Assembly (NCBI GenBank): GCA_048267165.1
Contig: JBLWYD010000005.1
Location: 1-64,000 of the forward strand
Length of the DNA: 64,000 nt
From: PGYR01 sp048267165
GTDB lineage: Bacteria > Bacteroidota > Ignavibacteria > Kapaibacteriales > UBA2268
Reading direction: 5' to 3'
Each line of letters starts with the position of its first letter. Position 1 is the first letter of the stretch. The translations under genes were made by a program, and so were the position numbers. Positions 35,140-44,022 of this stretch are shown piece by piece. A model generated the notes under the pieces. It was not told the DNA's origin. It was given only the letters and a program-made list of their open reading frames with translations, and did not search any database.

Positions 35140-35949
35140 CTATTTTTTCTCTAAAATATACGAAGCCTCCAAAGTGAAATACTTTGCGATAAATGGTATC
35201 TTAGCAAGTGTGTTGATTTTCAAACTTGGTAGTCCGAATTTCATCTTGAATACTGGTCGCAAGAAATAGCATTCTTTGAGAACTACTTTTAGCCCAGCAT
35301 CAGCCACAGCTTTCTCGAACTTGGGAATAGTCAATCTTAAACCGTGGATTCTATTTGCTTCTATTATATCGGCTTTTACGCCTTTTTCTATGAACTTATT
35401 GAACATAGATTTAGATAGCAAATGAGTATATGGGAACTTTCCACCGGTACTTTTTACAGTGTGTTGGTGACCGCCATAGGGAGAGTGGAATGGAGGGAAA
35501 GTAACGAAAAGCTTTCCGTCTTCTTTCATCACCATTTTTATATTTTTAAGAGCAGAAGTCGGATTATCCAAATGCTCTATTACGTCACGTAGCAACACCA
35601 AATCGAACTCATCTTTCCATTCGTCTGATGGCTCTTGTGTTACTATATCGTGAGTTGTGTATTGTAAATCTATTCCGCCTATTTCGGCTATGTATTGTCC
35701 TTTTTCTAACCTTACAACTGCTATATCGGTACCGAGTCCTTTGCTAGCACCTGCGTCCATAAATGCAGCTAAAACTCCCCCTTCGGCACTACCAATTTCA
35801 GCTACGTGATAACCAGATTTGAATATGCCTTTATCTATTAAGTAAGGAACAATAAAGTCTCGACCCAAATCGTACATATAGTTCCAGTAATACTTATCTT
35901 GCGAGGTTAATTTCTCGTCCTTGTTGACTATTTCTCTCAAATTTGACAT
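35140..35949 (-). CDS. Class I SAM-dependent methyltransferase
   Basis: A 269-residue cytoplasmic methyltransferase of the Methyltransf_11/23 type. Motif I is VAEIGSAEGG (about 49-58). Later strands are YTTHDIVTQEPSDEWKDEFDLVLLRDVIEHLDNPTSALKNIK, the UbiG/COQ5-like DVIEH acidic motif, then LFVTFPPFHSPYGGHQH. The substrate is unknown; the adjacent divergent glycosyltransferase suggests cell-surface polysaccharide, but this is inference. The methyltransferase starts 60 bases from that gene. Confidence 0.85.
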   Translation of the reverse strand: MSNLREIVNKDEKLTSQDKYYWNYMYDLGRDFIVPYLIDKGIFKSGYHVAEIGSAEGGVLAAFMDAGASKGLGTDIAVVRLEKGQYIAEIGGIDLQYTTHDIVTQEPSDEWKDEFDLVLLRDVIEHLDNPTSALKNIKMVMKEDGKLFVTFPPFHSPYGGHQHTVKSTGGKFPYTHLLSKSMFNKFIEKGVKADIIEANRIHGLRLTIPKFEKAVADAGLKVVLKECYFLRPVFKMKFGLPSLKINTLAKIPFIAKYFTLEASYILEKK

Positions 35950-36009
35950 ATTTGTTTATCTTATTGATTATCTTAATGTTTTATAAGTATGCAATTTAAA
36001 AATTAATTT

Positions 36010-37122
36010 ATGAAAATCGCCTATCTATCTACATTTTATCCTTACAAAGGTGGTATAGCTCAGTTCAATGGCTCGCTATACTCGGCACTTGCTAAAGACC
36101 ACGAAGTCAAGGCATTCAACTATTGTAAGCAATACCCAAAGATATTATTTCCTGGTAAAAGCCAGTATGTGAACGATGAAGACAAAGCTATAGTTATAGA
36201 GTCTCATCGCTCATTGAACTCTGTGAATCCCCTATCTTGGAAAGAAACTTACAGTGAAATTGAAAAATTCAAACCTGATATAGTTATGAGTAAGCTGTGG
36301 ATTCCGTTCTTAGCTCCATCAGTGGGATATGTAACTGGGAAGTTGCAGAAAAAAGGTGTGAAAGCCATTTCTGTACTCGGTAACGTGATTCCACACGAAC
36401 ATAGAATCGGCGATGAAGCCCTGACTAAATACTACCTCAACCGCAACGATGGGTTCATAGCTATGGCAGAATCTGTGAAAGATGATTTGCTAAAGCTAAA
36501 GCCAGACGCAAAATATATAATGGGTTATCACCCTCCCTATGACCACTTTGGTGATAGATTAGAACAAAAATTAGCAAGAGAAAAGCTAGGAATTCATACT
36601 GATAAAAAAGTATTGATTTTCTTCGGGTTTATCCGTGATTATAAAGGTTTAGATATACTTATAGAAGCGTTCAAAAAGCTCGATGAGTCATATCATTTGA
36701 TAATAGCAGGTGAATCATATTCTGGATTCGACAAATACGAAGAGCAACTCAAATCTGTAGATAGTAATCGTGTTACCAAGCTTATCAAATACACAAGTGA
36801 GGACGAAGCGGCACTTTGCTTCTCTGCTTCTGACGTATGCGTATTGCCGTACAGAACGGCGACACAGTCAGGGATTGTTGGGATATCTTATAATTTCCAC
36901 GTACCAGTAATAGTCTCTGACGTAGGTGGATTGCGAGAAATGGTAGAACCATGGAATGCAGGTGTAGTCCTCGAAAAAGCTGACGAGAACCTCTTCAAAA
37001 ATGCGATTGAAGACTATTTCAAATCAGATGTTGATTATGTTGCTAATATAAAAAGGGCCTTAGCTGATCAATCATGGGAGAGCTTAGCCATAAAAGTAAT
37101 TGAATTTGCTAAATCTATTTGA
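36010..37122 (+). CDS. Glycosyltransferase, GT4-like family
   Basis: A 370-residue GT-B glycosyltransferase. The N-terminal acceptor domain starts YLSTFYPYKGGIAQFNGSLYSAL, the GGIA..N loop of GT4 enzymes. The C-terminal nucleotide-sugar domain contains LIFFGFIRDYKGLDILIEAF, LIIAGESYSG and the EX7E-like region DVCVLPYRTATQSGIVGISYNFHVPVIVSDVGGLREMV. It likely transfers a sugar from an NDP-sugar to a lipid-linked or surface glycan on the cytoplasmic face. Its last 8 bases overlap the convergent ubiE stop. Donor and acceptor are unknown. Confidence 0.9.
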   Translation: MKIAYLSTFYPYKGGIAQFNGSLYSALAKDHEVKAFNYCKQYPKILFPGKSQYVNDEDKAIVIESHRSLNSVNPLSWKETYSEIEKFKPDIVMSKLWIPFLAPSVGYVTGKLQKKGVKAISVLGNVIPHEHRIGDEALTKYYLNRNDGFIAMAESVKDDLLKLKPDAKYIMGYHPPYDHFGDRLEQKLAREKLGIHTDKKVLIFFGFIRDYKGLDILIEAFKKLDESYHLIIAGESYSGFDKYEEQLKSVDSNRVTKLIKYTSEDEAALCFSASDVCVLPYRTATQSGIVGISYNFHVPVIVSDVGGLREMVEPWNAGVVLEKADENLFKNAIEDYFKSDVDYVANIKRALADQSWESLAIKVIEFAKSI

Positions 37123-37801
37123 CCGTACATTTGTATATGTAAGAAACCCCAAAGAACTGTGGATAGCATTTGACATCTGTGAATCTGTCTGTGCTTAGCA
37201 GAAGATCAACAAATTCTTGGCCGTAAGGGAAGCCATCAATTGTAGTAGGCAAGTATGTATATGCTGCTTCTTCGTCTATTAACATACGACCAAGTCGAGG
37301 CATAATATTCTTACTATAATACTCATATATTTTCTTCAGAAAACCTTTTGGCTTACCCGTTTCTAATATCATTAGTTGGCCACCCGGTTTTACAACTCTT
37401 GCTAATTCAGCTAATCCACGGTATAGGTCATCTACATTTCGAATACCGAACGAAATACCGGCTATATCAAAACTATTAGTCTCAAAGTGAAGATCAAGAA
37501 TATCAGCTAATTCTGCCTCTATTTCTACATCTTTTTTAATTGCTTTCATAGGAAGGTGCTTTAACATATCTGAGCAAAAATCAGTCGCAAGTACTCGGCC
37601 GTCCTTCACTACCTTTTTAAATTCAATAGCCAAATCGCCTGTTCCTGACGCAGTATCGAGTACATTGTTACCAGGTTTTGCCCCAGAAAGCTTGACAAGA
37701 CGCTTTCTCCAGATATGATGAAGCCCTAATGACATTACATTATTCATGTAGTCATAGTTCTTCGAAATACCAGAAAACATGTTTTTTATTTCTTCACTCA
37801 T
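37115..37801 (-). CDS. ubiE: Demethylmenaquinone methyltransferase (UbiE/MenG)
   Basis: A 228-residue SAM methyltransferase that makes the last C-methylation in menaquinone (or ubiquinone) synthesis. Family signatures: MFSGISKNYDYMNNVMSLGLHHIWRK, motif I VLDTASGTGD (47-56), and the highly conserved GISFGIRNVDDLYRGLAELARVVKPGG with MILETGKP. Bacteroidota normally use menaquinone, so the MenG role is more likely. It is monocistronic with a -7 element at 37847-37854 and converges on the glycosyltransferase with an 8-base overlap. Confidence 0.94.
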   Translation of the reverse strand: MSEEIKNMFSGISKNYDYMNNVMSLGLHHIWRKRLVKLSGAKPGNNVLDTASGTGDLAIEFKKVVKDGRVLATDFCSDMLKHLPMKAIKKDVEIEAELADILDLHFETNSFDIAGISFGIRNVDDLYRGLAELARVVKPGGQLMILETGKPKGFLKKIYEYYSKNIMPRLGRMLIDEEAAYTYLPTTIDGFPYGQEFVDLLLSTDRFTDVKCYPQFFGVSYIYKCTVK

Positions 37802-37846
37802 TGTTTATTCCAATTTATTTTTTATTTTAAGCCTTTCCTTCACTTA

Positions 37847-37854
37847 CAAATATA
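37847..37854 (-). promoter_or_regulatory. -7 promoter element of ubiE
   Basis: Minus-strand TATATTTG is a full match to TAnnTTTG, 46 bases before the ubiE ATG. The upstream -33 region would overlap the start of the divergent egtB-like gene. No clear TTTG at 19-base spacing. Confidence 0.4.
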
Positions 37855-37860
37855 GTATTT

Positions 37861-39105
37861 ATGACCAAACATATACCCCTTACACTACAATTTAATCAAG
37901 TAAGAAATGTGACTGAGTCGCTTTGTAAGCCCTTGGACATAGAGGACTACTCCACTCAGGTTGATTGGTTCGCCAGTCCGCCAAAATGGCATCTAGCCCA
38001 CACTACTTGGTTTTTTGAGAGTTTCATACTTGAAAAATACTATAAGAACTATCGCCGATATGACGAGCGGTTCTCGTATTTATTCAATAGTTATTACTTT
38101 TCGAAAGGTGAAAGACTGACTCAATCAGAAAGAGGAGTTCTTTCTAGGCCACCGATGAGTAAAATATACGAATATAGAGAGTATGTAAACAAACACATAG
38201 CTGAACTACTTGATGGACCAAATGAAGCAATAAATAAATTGCTTATACTTGGTCTCAATCACGAACAACAACATCAGGAATTACTACTTCAAGATATTAA
38301 ATATAATTTTGCTAGTAGTCCATTGCTCCCCACATACATAGATAAAGACTTTTCTTTTAGCGAAGAAATAGAAGCTCAAAACTTTTTAAAAATTGATGAA
38401 GGTGTACACGAAATTGGACACGATTCTAATTTATTCTGTTTTGACAACGAAAAAGGACTTCACAAACAATACTTACACAGTGCAGAAATAGCTGACAGAC
38501 TTATCACTAATCGTGAGTTCAAAGGGTTTATAAATGACGGCAGTTATGATAATCCATTATTATGGCTATCTGATGGTTGGGCTTGGAAAGAGAAAAATAA
38601 TATCTCGCATCCAATGTATTGGAAAAATATAGACGGATTCTGGCATTATTTCACATTACACGGTATGCGTAAAGTTGATCCCGCTGCTCCAGTCACTCAT
38701 ATATCTTATTATGAAGCGAATGCCTTTGCCAGATGGGCAGGGTATCGCTTACCAACTGAGTTTGAATGGGAAGTTGCTTCACGCGAACATTTTAATGCTA
38801 GTGAAAGAACTAATTTGCTTGAAGATGGAAATTTACTTGCCTTACCAAGAATAAATGGTGATACTTCTTTGATTGGTAATCTATGGGAACATACAGAAAG
38901 TGCATATCTGCCTTACCCTATGTACAAACAAGATAAAGGGGCACTGGGAGAGTACAATGGTAAGTTCATGGTAAATCAGATGGTACTAAGAGGAGGTAGC
39001 TTTGCTACTCCGCTTACGCACATACGTCATACATATAGAAATTTTTATCATCCGAGCATGAGATGGATGTTCTCAGGAATTAGATTGGCTAAACATCGTG
39101 ACTAA
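37861..39105 (+). CDS. egtB: EgtB-like ergothioneine biosynthesis sulfoxide synthase
   Basis: A 414-residue non-heme iron enzyme with an N-terminal DinB_2 domain and a C-terminal formylglycine-generating-enzyme-like (FGE-sulfatase) domain. The iron histidines are H47 (WHLAHTTWFFESF) and H134/H138 (NHEQQHQELLLQDIKY). The spacing agrees with characterised EgtB proteins. The FGE-like part includes HISYYEANAFARWAGYRLPTEFEWE, GNLWEHTESAY and the C-terminal LRGGSFATPLTHIRHTYRNFYHPSMRW. It would join a thiol (cysteine or gamma-glutamylcysteine) to hercynine using oxygen. No egtD was seen nearby, so hercynine would have to come from elsewhere. It overlaps the end of the next, convergent gene by 4 bases. 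Confidence 0.88.
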   Translation: MTKHIPLTLQFNQVRNVTESLCKPLDIEDYSTQVDWFASPPKWHLAHTTWFFESFILEKYYKNYRRYDERFSYLFNSYYFSKGERLTQSERGVLSRPPMSKIYEYREYVNKHIAELLDGPNEAINKLLILGLNHEQQHQELLLQDIKYNFASSPLLPTYIDKDFSFSEEIEAQNFLKIDEGVHEIGHDSNLFCFDNEKGLHKQYLHSAEIADRLITNREFKGFINDGSYDNPLLWLSDGWAWKEKNNISHPMYWKNIDGFWHYFTLHGMRKVDPAAPVTHISYYEANAFARWAGYRLPTEFEWEVASREHFNASERTNLLEDGNLLALPRINGDTSLIGNLWEHTESAYLPYPMYKQDKGALGEYNGKFMVNQMVLRGGSFATPLTHIRHTYRNFYHPSMRWMFSGIRLAKHRD

Positions 39106-39392
39106 TTGTCATAATTCTGACTATTTGTCTTATGTCTATTTGTCATTTCATTACGCATAGACTTAATGCCAAAGTTAATGCCATAGATTATGATATAAGC
39201 AAAGCCGACTATACCAGCAGCTTCTAGAGTATTGATACAAGGTATTTTGAATGTATCGAATATCACTAAGTTGCAGATGTTTTCTAATGTATAGGATATA
39301 AATAGAAAAAGCCCGCCAATAAATATTATAAAAAATATTGAGCGGGCAATTTTTTCAATTGTAAGTTTGATATCGTGATTGTTAGCTTTCAT
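39102..39392 (-). CDS. Small two-helix membrane protein overlapping the sigma factor gene
   Basis: A 96-residue protein with two predicted membrane helices (about 17-38, IFFIIFIGGLFLFISYTL, and 58-76, AAGIVGFAYIIIYGIN) and a polar Asn/Lys-rich tail. Its start overlaps the ECF sigma factor gene by 11 bases, so it is translationally coupled. It lacks the zinc-binding HxxxCxxC motif of ZAS anti-sigma factors, so it is not a standard anti-sigma. The position and membrane topology suggest, without proof, a partner or regulator of the sigma factor. Confidence 0.7.
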   Translation of the reverse strand: MKANNHDIKLTIEKIARSIFFIIFIGGLFLFISYTLENICNLVIFDTFKIPCINTLEAAGIVGFAYIIIYGINFGIKSMRNEMTNRHKTNSQNYDN

Positions 39393-39942
39393 TTAATGAA
39401 TTATATAATCCGCTTAGTTTTTTACGTAAATGCAGAACAGCGTATCTCTTTCTTGCGAGAAGAGTATTAATATTTACGCCTGTATCTTCTGACATTTCTC
39501 TAAACGAAATACCTTCAAATTCATTTTTAACAAACACATCTCTTTGTTCATCTGGAAGTTCTTTTAGTCCATCTTGGACTGCTTCCCATATAGTTTTTCT
39601 AAGCAAATCACTCTCTGGTCCTTCCCCTACATCCTCGATGAAATGCTCGAAAGTGTCCATTCCCTCTTCTTGTTGCTTCGGAGTTTGGAGGTCAGAAAAT
39701 GCTTCTGCTCTTTTTTTTCTGTAAGAGTCAATAATTCTGTTTCTAACTGCAGTAAATACCCAAGAAGCAATATTTTCGATCGGCTTCTGTACATTTTTTG
39801 ATGCTGCTAGGACATTTGTGAATACGTCTTGTAATATATCTTCCGCTTCTTCCTGCGATCTTACTCTTTTACGGATAAAACCTAGGAATTTCTTTCTATC
39901 ATTCTTGAATAATTCTTCTATTTGAACTGCTAAATCCATCAT
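39382..39942 (-). CDS. ECF-type RNA polymerase sigma-70 factor
   Basis: A 186-residue alternative sigma factor. Region 2 contains AEDILQDVFTNVL and IASWVFTAVRNRIIDSYRKKR, which binds the -10 element and core polymerase. Region 4 contains LPDEQRDVFVKNEFEGISFREMSEDTGVNINTLLARKRYAVLHLRKKL, the -35 helix-turn-helix. The 2-4 linker is long and acidic (about 88-112). It has no regions 1 or 3, as expected for the ECF class. It is cotranscribed with the overlapping small membrane protein. Its regulon and signal are unknown. Confidence 0.93.
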   Translation of the reverse strand: MMDLAVQIEELFKNDRKKFLGFIRKRVRSQEEAEDILQDVFTNVLAASKNVQKPIENIASWVFTAVRNRIIDSYRKKRAEAFSDLQTPKQQEEGMDTFEHFIEDVGEGPESDLLRKTIWEAVQDGLKELPDEQRDVFVKNEFEGISFREMSEDTGVNINTLLARKRYAVLHLRKKLSGLYNSLNES

Positions 39943-40054
39943 ATACCTCTGTTTAATTCCAACTTAAAATAATATAAGACAATTATACTCTTATATACTT
40001 ATATAAACACATCAAACCGAAAAAAGTTTCACTTTATACAATAATTTTTCAATT

Positions 40055-40062
40055 TAACTTTG
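40055..40062 (+). promoter_or_regulatory. -7 promoter element upstream of the NFACT gene
   Basis: TAACTTTG matches TAnnTTTG; a TTTA lies at about the -33 spacing (40033-40036). This would give a leader of roughly 80 bases before the ATG at 40150. Confidence 0.35.
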
Positions 40063-40149
40063 TTAGTTGTTTAATTGCTGACATATTGTCAAACAAATTT
40101 GTACAAATAACTATAATATACATAGTGAGAATTCCGTGCCAAATAAAAG

Positions 40150-41748
40150 ATGATTAATCACAAAGCCACTATATCAGCACTTACAGACGAATTGCAATCG
40201 ATTGTCGGTTATAAGTTTAGCCAATTATACACTCAGGACAAAGGCCTACTTATAATAGAAATTACCGATGGCAAATCAGTCTTATATTTAGAATTTTCAA
40301 CGAACTCTCCTTACGATAGATTGCTTCTACGCAATAGGCACAACCGAGCTAAAGCTAATACCAAAGATTTATTTGGAGTTCTAGTCGGCGAAACTATAAC
40401 TAATATCAACCAAGTTAACGAGGATAGATTATTAGTTATCTCTACTCAAATGCACAATTTGTATTTCGTTCTGTTCGGACACAATAAATCAGATCTACTA
40501 GTCACTACTAAAAAAGATAAGATTATACATAGTCTGAATAATTTAGATGAGATTGGTACCAAAATCTCTATTGAAACTAACGAGCAAAAAAGCATTTCGG
40601 ATTTCGATGGTGAAACTTTTTTATCGGATGCATTGAAAAAATGTAAATATTACTTCGGTAAATATTATACTGAGAACTACTTAGACAAACTTGGTTTTAA
40701 TAAAAAAACTTTACTGAAAGATATCAATTTAGATGAGCAAGAAGAGAATATAGACAGATATTACTATCATTTGGCTCGTGCGAAGGAGTCTTATGTATAT
40801 AAACTGAGTGAAGAGAAGTACCTATTATCACTTATAGAACTGGAAGGTTACGAACTATATAAAAAGTGTGATAATATAAGCGGCGGAATATTAACTAAAT
40901 TCATTCGAGAAGTAAGTAAAAAACGAATAACTGAGCTAAAGAAAAAATCACTCGGTAAGCTAGAAAAATTAATTAAAAAAGATAGTTCTGCTATTCAGCG
41001 AATTAATAATCTCGAAGATGGCGAAGAAAAATCTGAAGAACTACGGCACTTTGCAGAATTGCTTATCTCCCAACCTAATCCTAAAATAAAGTCGGGTAAA
41101 GAAATTGAACTAACTGACTGGGATGGCGAAACTATAAAAATCCCGCTGGACGAGAAGATAAATCTACTAGATAATGCGCAGAAATACTTCAAAAAATCAT
41201 CGAATGTGCTAAAGGAAAGAACTATAGCCAAAGCTAAACTACCAGAATTAGAACTAAGACTTGAAGAAAAGAGAAGCTTGCTAAACATAATAGAAAAGTC
41301 AGAAGACGCTAAGAAATTAGAAGAAATAATAGTAGAAAATAGAAAAATACTAGGTGATATAGTGGAACGAAAAGGCCCAGAAATAAGAGAAGAAAAGTTC
41401 AAAAAATATGAGCTAAGCGAGAACTTCGTTCTCTATGTTGGTAAGAACGCAAAGAACAATGACGAACTAACTATGAAGTTCGCCAAGCCAAATGATATAT
41501 GGCTCCATGCACGAGGGGTCGGTGGTTCACACTGTGTAATAAGAGTTGACGGCAGAGAGCCAAGCAAAGGAATTATAAAAGAAGCGGCAGCAATAGCAGC
41601 GTTTTATTCCAAAGCGAAAACGTCACACTTAGCACCAGTTGCTTATACTCATAAGAAGTACGTTACCAAGCCCAAAGGCGCTAACCCCGGAGCTGTAGTA
41701 GTCCGCCGCGAAGAAGTAGTGCTAGTAGAACCGTACAAGCCCGAGTGA
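40150..41748 (+). CDS. rqcH: NFACT family protein, RqcH/Rqc2 homologue
   Basis: A 532-residue protein. The NFACT-N domain has the conserved Asp-Arg pair at D92-R93 (NEDRLLVISTQ), needed for alanyl-tRNA recruitment in RqcH. A long helical coiled-coil region follows (about 255-400), then the C-terminal NFACT-R domain with DIWLHARGVGGSHCVIRV and AAAIAAFYSKAKTSHLAPVAYTHKKYV. RqcH binds stalled 50S-peptidyl-tRNA subunits and adds alanine tails that mark nascent chains for degradation. Older names (fibronectin-binding protein A) reflect a side activity. It is cytoplasmic and ends 4 bases from the convergent DUF2254 gene. Confidence 0.92.
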   Translation: MINHKATISALTDELQSIVGYKFSQLYTQDKGLLIIEITDGKSVLYLEFSTNSPYDRLLLRNRHNRAKANTKDLFGVLVGETITNINQVNEDRLLVISTQMHNLYFVLFGHNKSDLLVTTKKDKIIHSLNNLDEIGTKISIETNEQKSISDFDGETFLSDALKKCKYYFGKYYTENYLDKLGFNKKTLLKDINLDEQEENIDRYYYHLARAKESYVYKLSEEKYLLSLIELEGYELYKKCDNISGGILTKFIREVSKKRITELKKKSLGKLEKLIKKDSSAIQRINNLEDGEEKSEELRHFAELLISQPNPKIKSGKEIELTDWDGETIKIPLDEKINLLDNAQKYFKKSSNVLKERTIAKAKLPELELRLEEKRSLLNIIEKSEDAKKLEEIIVENRKILGDIVERKGPEIREEKFKKYELSENFVLYVGKNAKNNDELTMKFAKPNDIWLHARGVGGSHCVIRVDGREPSKGIIKEAAAIAAFYSKAKTSHLAPVAYTHKKYVTKPKGANPGAVVVRREEVVLVEPYKPE

Positions 41749-41752
41749 GGCC

Positions 41753-43063
41753 TTATGTACGTTCATTAAATAGTTTATATCTCTTTTCCATATCAGCACG
41801 ATCATTTTTCTCAACGAAATTTTCATTAGCTGACCGAAGTATCATGTCTGCATGTTTCTTGAGGTGTTCTCTTTGAAAATCATTTTCAGTAAATGTGTAG
41901 ATGTTATTTGCTGCTTCCATCATCCTAATTAATACTGCTGGACTAGTACCTGCAAATTGTCTTATCTGATTAAAAGCCGCATCTAGCATACCATCGAAAG
42001 TTAGAATATCAACTATCAGTCTCAAATTACCTTCTTCGTCATATCTATGTTTATACGGGAAGGGCGTTTTAACTAGCTTAGCCATAATTGCCGATAAATT
42101 ATCAATACAAGTTATGGCAGTATATGGGTCATTTATACCTGGCGATAGTGCCCGTACAGCAATCTCTACAATTTGATGAATAGCAAACTCGGCATCTTGT
42201 AATGGAGTTCGTACTTTACCGATAGAGACCAATTCATTTACTTTATCAGCTAATTCTTCATTATATTCATTATTAGCTAATACTTTGAATATAGGGCAAT
42301 TTTCTATGACGTATTGTCCAGCTCTAAAATTAGAAATTAACACTATTTTTTTATTTGAGGCAAAATCTAAAAGTTCAGGATAATCAATGTATTGAATATA
42401 CCCATTGTCTTTACTACTGATTTCATATTCATAATTATAGTTACTGCGTATGAAATCCATATCAGGGTTATGACGAATTAGGTTTCTACCATTTCCATCC
42501 TCCATCAACTCTTCCAGATCATCGAATAATTTATTTGAAATATCTGATATAATTCTATCTGATTGTATTGAGGTAGCAATATGATGTATGAAAATAATTA
42601 AAAGAACAATATTGAGTATGCTAAAAGCAATAGCTAAAAATACGGAGAGTACGGGTATAAATTGAAAATCTTCACTGCCCCGAACGGAGTTTAATACAAG
42701 TAAGCAATAAACGAAAGTAGCTACGAAAGTACCTAATACTGTTTGGTTGACAGTGTCGTACATAAAGTTACGTAATAGCCGAGAGCCAAACTGAGAAGAC
42801 GCTAGAGTCAATGCAACCAAAGTAATAGAAAATACCGTCCCTGCTACCCCAATCATTGCACCGGCAATAGTAGATAAGATACTTCGTGCTGAATCAGCAC
42901 TACCTGCATATATATACTTCAGTAAACCATCTGGCTCTACTTTAAGTTCGTAGTCAAGATAAATAAATAAAAATGCAAGTATTACTGAAGTCAGAACTAA
43001 CATAATTGGTATAAACCAAAAAGTTGAATTCAATTTTTGCCACATATATTTTAGCTTATTCAT
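41753..43063 (-). CDS. DUF2254 domain-containing membrane protein
   Basis: A 436-residue inner-membrane protein. Four N-terminal helices (about 15-35, 60-88, 105-128 and 135-163) match DUF2254, including the family-typical segment ARSILSTIAGAMIGVAGTVFSITLVALTLASSQFGSRLLRNFM. A large soluble C-terminal part contains FAIHQIVEIAVRALSPGINDPYTAITCIDNL, also diagnostic (ALSPGINDP). The function is unknown. The gene appears monocistronic. The 365-base gap to the next gene is described separately. Confidence 0.9.
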   Translation of the reverse strand: MNKLKYMWQKLNSTFWFIPIMLVLTSVILAFLFIYLDYELKVEPDGLLKYIYAGSADSARSILSTIAGAMIGVAGTVFSITLVALTLASSQFGSRLLRNFMYDTVNQTVLGTFVATFVYCLLVLNSVRGSEDFQFIPVLSVFLAIAFSILNIVLLIIFIHHIATSIQSDRIISDISNKLFDDLEELMEDGNGRNLIRHNPDMDFIRSNYNYEYEISSKDNGYIQYIDYPELLDFASNKKIVLISNFRAGQYVIENCPIFKVLANNEYNEELADKVNELVSIGKVRTPLQDAEFAIHQIVEIAVRALSPGINDPYTAITCIDNLSAIMAKLVKTPFPYKHRYDEEGNLRLIVDILTFDGMLDAAFNQIRQFAGTSPAVLIRMMEAANNIYTFTENDFQREHLKKHADMILRSANENFVEKNDRADMEKRYKLFNERT

Positions 43064-43428
43064 CTTCTAGAACTATTTATTAGTTTGTGATATTAAGTTT
43101 AAAAAAGTTAGACGGGGTGAAGTTAACTTGAATTGTACATAAATTTTTCTCATCACCTAACAATTTCTGTCGTTGTAATTAATATCTGTTGATTGTATAA
43201 CAGTTACTCCTAAATATACTGATAATATTTAATTTAATTCTAATACAGAGTAATTTATAGCATTTTAGAATTTTACTGTTGTATTTCCCACACACTTTTA
43301 CTGAAAATCATAAAAAAATAAGCAGAAATAACGACTTTTTGCTCCTACTCCTTTCTTAGTCAGTCAGTTATAGACTCCAAGAATCAATTATTTTTGTATA
43401 TTTGGGGAAACAATAACTGAGACTAACT
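43064..43428. other. Divergent intergenic region
   Basis: This 365-base non-coding region separates the DUF2254 gene (minus) from the acyltransferase-ELWxxDGT operon (plus). Apart from the -7 element at 43397-43404 I see no ORF of coding character, hairpin with T-tract, or RNA gene. It is strongly AT-rich. Confidence 0.5.
43397..43404 (+). promoter_or_regulatory. -7 promoter element of the acyltransferase-ELWxxDGT operon
   Basis: TATATTTG is a full TAnnTTTG match 24 bases before the ATG at 43429. It would drive the acyltransferase and the three cargo genes. There is no TTTG at the standard spacing. Confidence 0.45.
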
Positions 43429-44022
43429 ATGACATCATTTTATACAGAAGAAGAACTCAAAAAAATCGGCTTCAAATCAGTAGGTACAAATGTACTGATT
43501 AGCCGAAAGACATCCCTATATGGAGTGTCAAGAATATCAATTTCTAATAATGTACGAATAGACGATTATTGCGTTCTATCAGCCGGTTCGGGTGGTATAG
43601 AAATAGGGAATTATGTGCATCTAGCTATCTTCGTTTCGCTTCAAGGTGATGGTAAGATTACGCTAGAAGAGTTCAGCGGTATATCATCGAGGACTGCTGT
43701 TTATACGAGTAATGATGATTATTTCGGGAATTATATGACTAACCCAACTGTTCCATCTGAATTCACAAATGTTACTTCAGCACCTGTTACCCTACGTAAA
43801 CACGCATTAGTCGGAAGTGGCTGCGTTATCCTACCTGGAGTAACGCTCAATGTAGGTTGTGCTGTAGGGGCACTCAGCTTAGTAAACAGAGATTGTGAGG
43901 AGTTTATGATCTACTCAGGCAACCCCGCAAAACCATTAATAAAAAGAAGCAGAAACCTACTAGAACAAGAAAAGCGATTAATAGCAAAAATAAATTCTGA
44001 CAATTCGGGAGTAAGGAAATGA
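43429..44022 (+). CDS. Hexapeptide-repeat (LbH) acyltransferase
   Basis: A 197-residue left-handed beta-helix acyltransferase. The hexapeptide turns run from ISRKTSLYGVSRISISNNVRIDDY to the C-terminal HALVGSGCVILPGVTLNVGCAVGALSLVNRDCEEF, then YSGNPAKPL, the usual end of sugar O-acetyltransferases. It probably uses acetyl-CoA to modify a sugar in the cytoplasm. Its stop overlaps the start of the first ELWxxDGT gene by 4 bases (ATGA), tying it to three T9SS cargoes. A role in modifying the lipopolysaccharide that anchors T9SS cargo is a speculation from position alone. Confidence 0.9.
   Translation: MTSFYTEEELKKIGFKSVGTNVLISRKTSLYGVSRISISNNVRIDDYCVLSAGSGGIEIGNYVHLAIFVSLQGDGKITLEEFSGISSRTAVYTSNDDYFGNYMTNPTVPSEFTNVTSAPVTLRKHALVGSGCVILPGVTLNVGCAVGALSLVNRDCEEFMIYSGNPAKPLIKRSRNLLEQEKRLIAKINSDNSGVRK

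Noticed and set aside
35140..35949. The methyltransferase as EgtD partner of the nearby EgtB-like enzyme
   Set aside because: Its DVIEH and PPFHSPYGGH motifs are those of general UbiG-like methyltransferases, and it is shorter than EgtD, on the opposite strand and separated by two genes.
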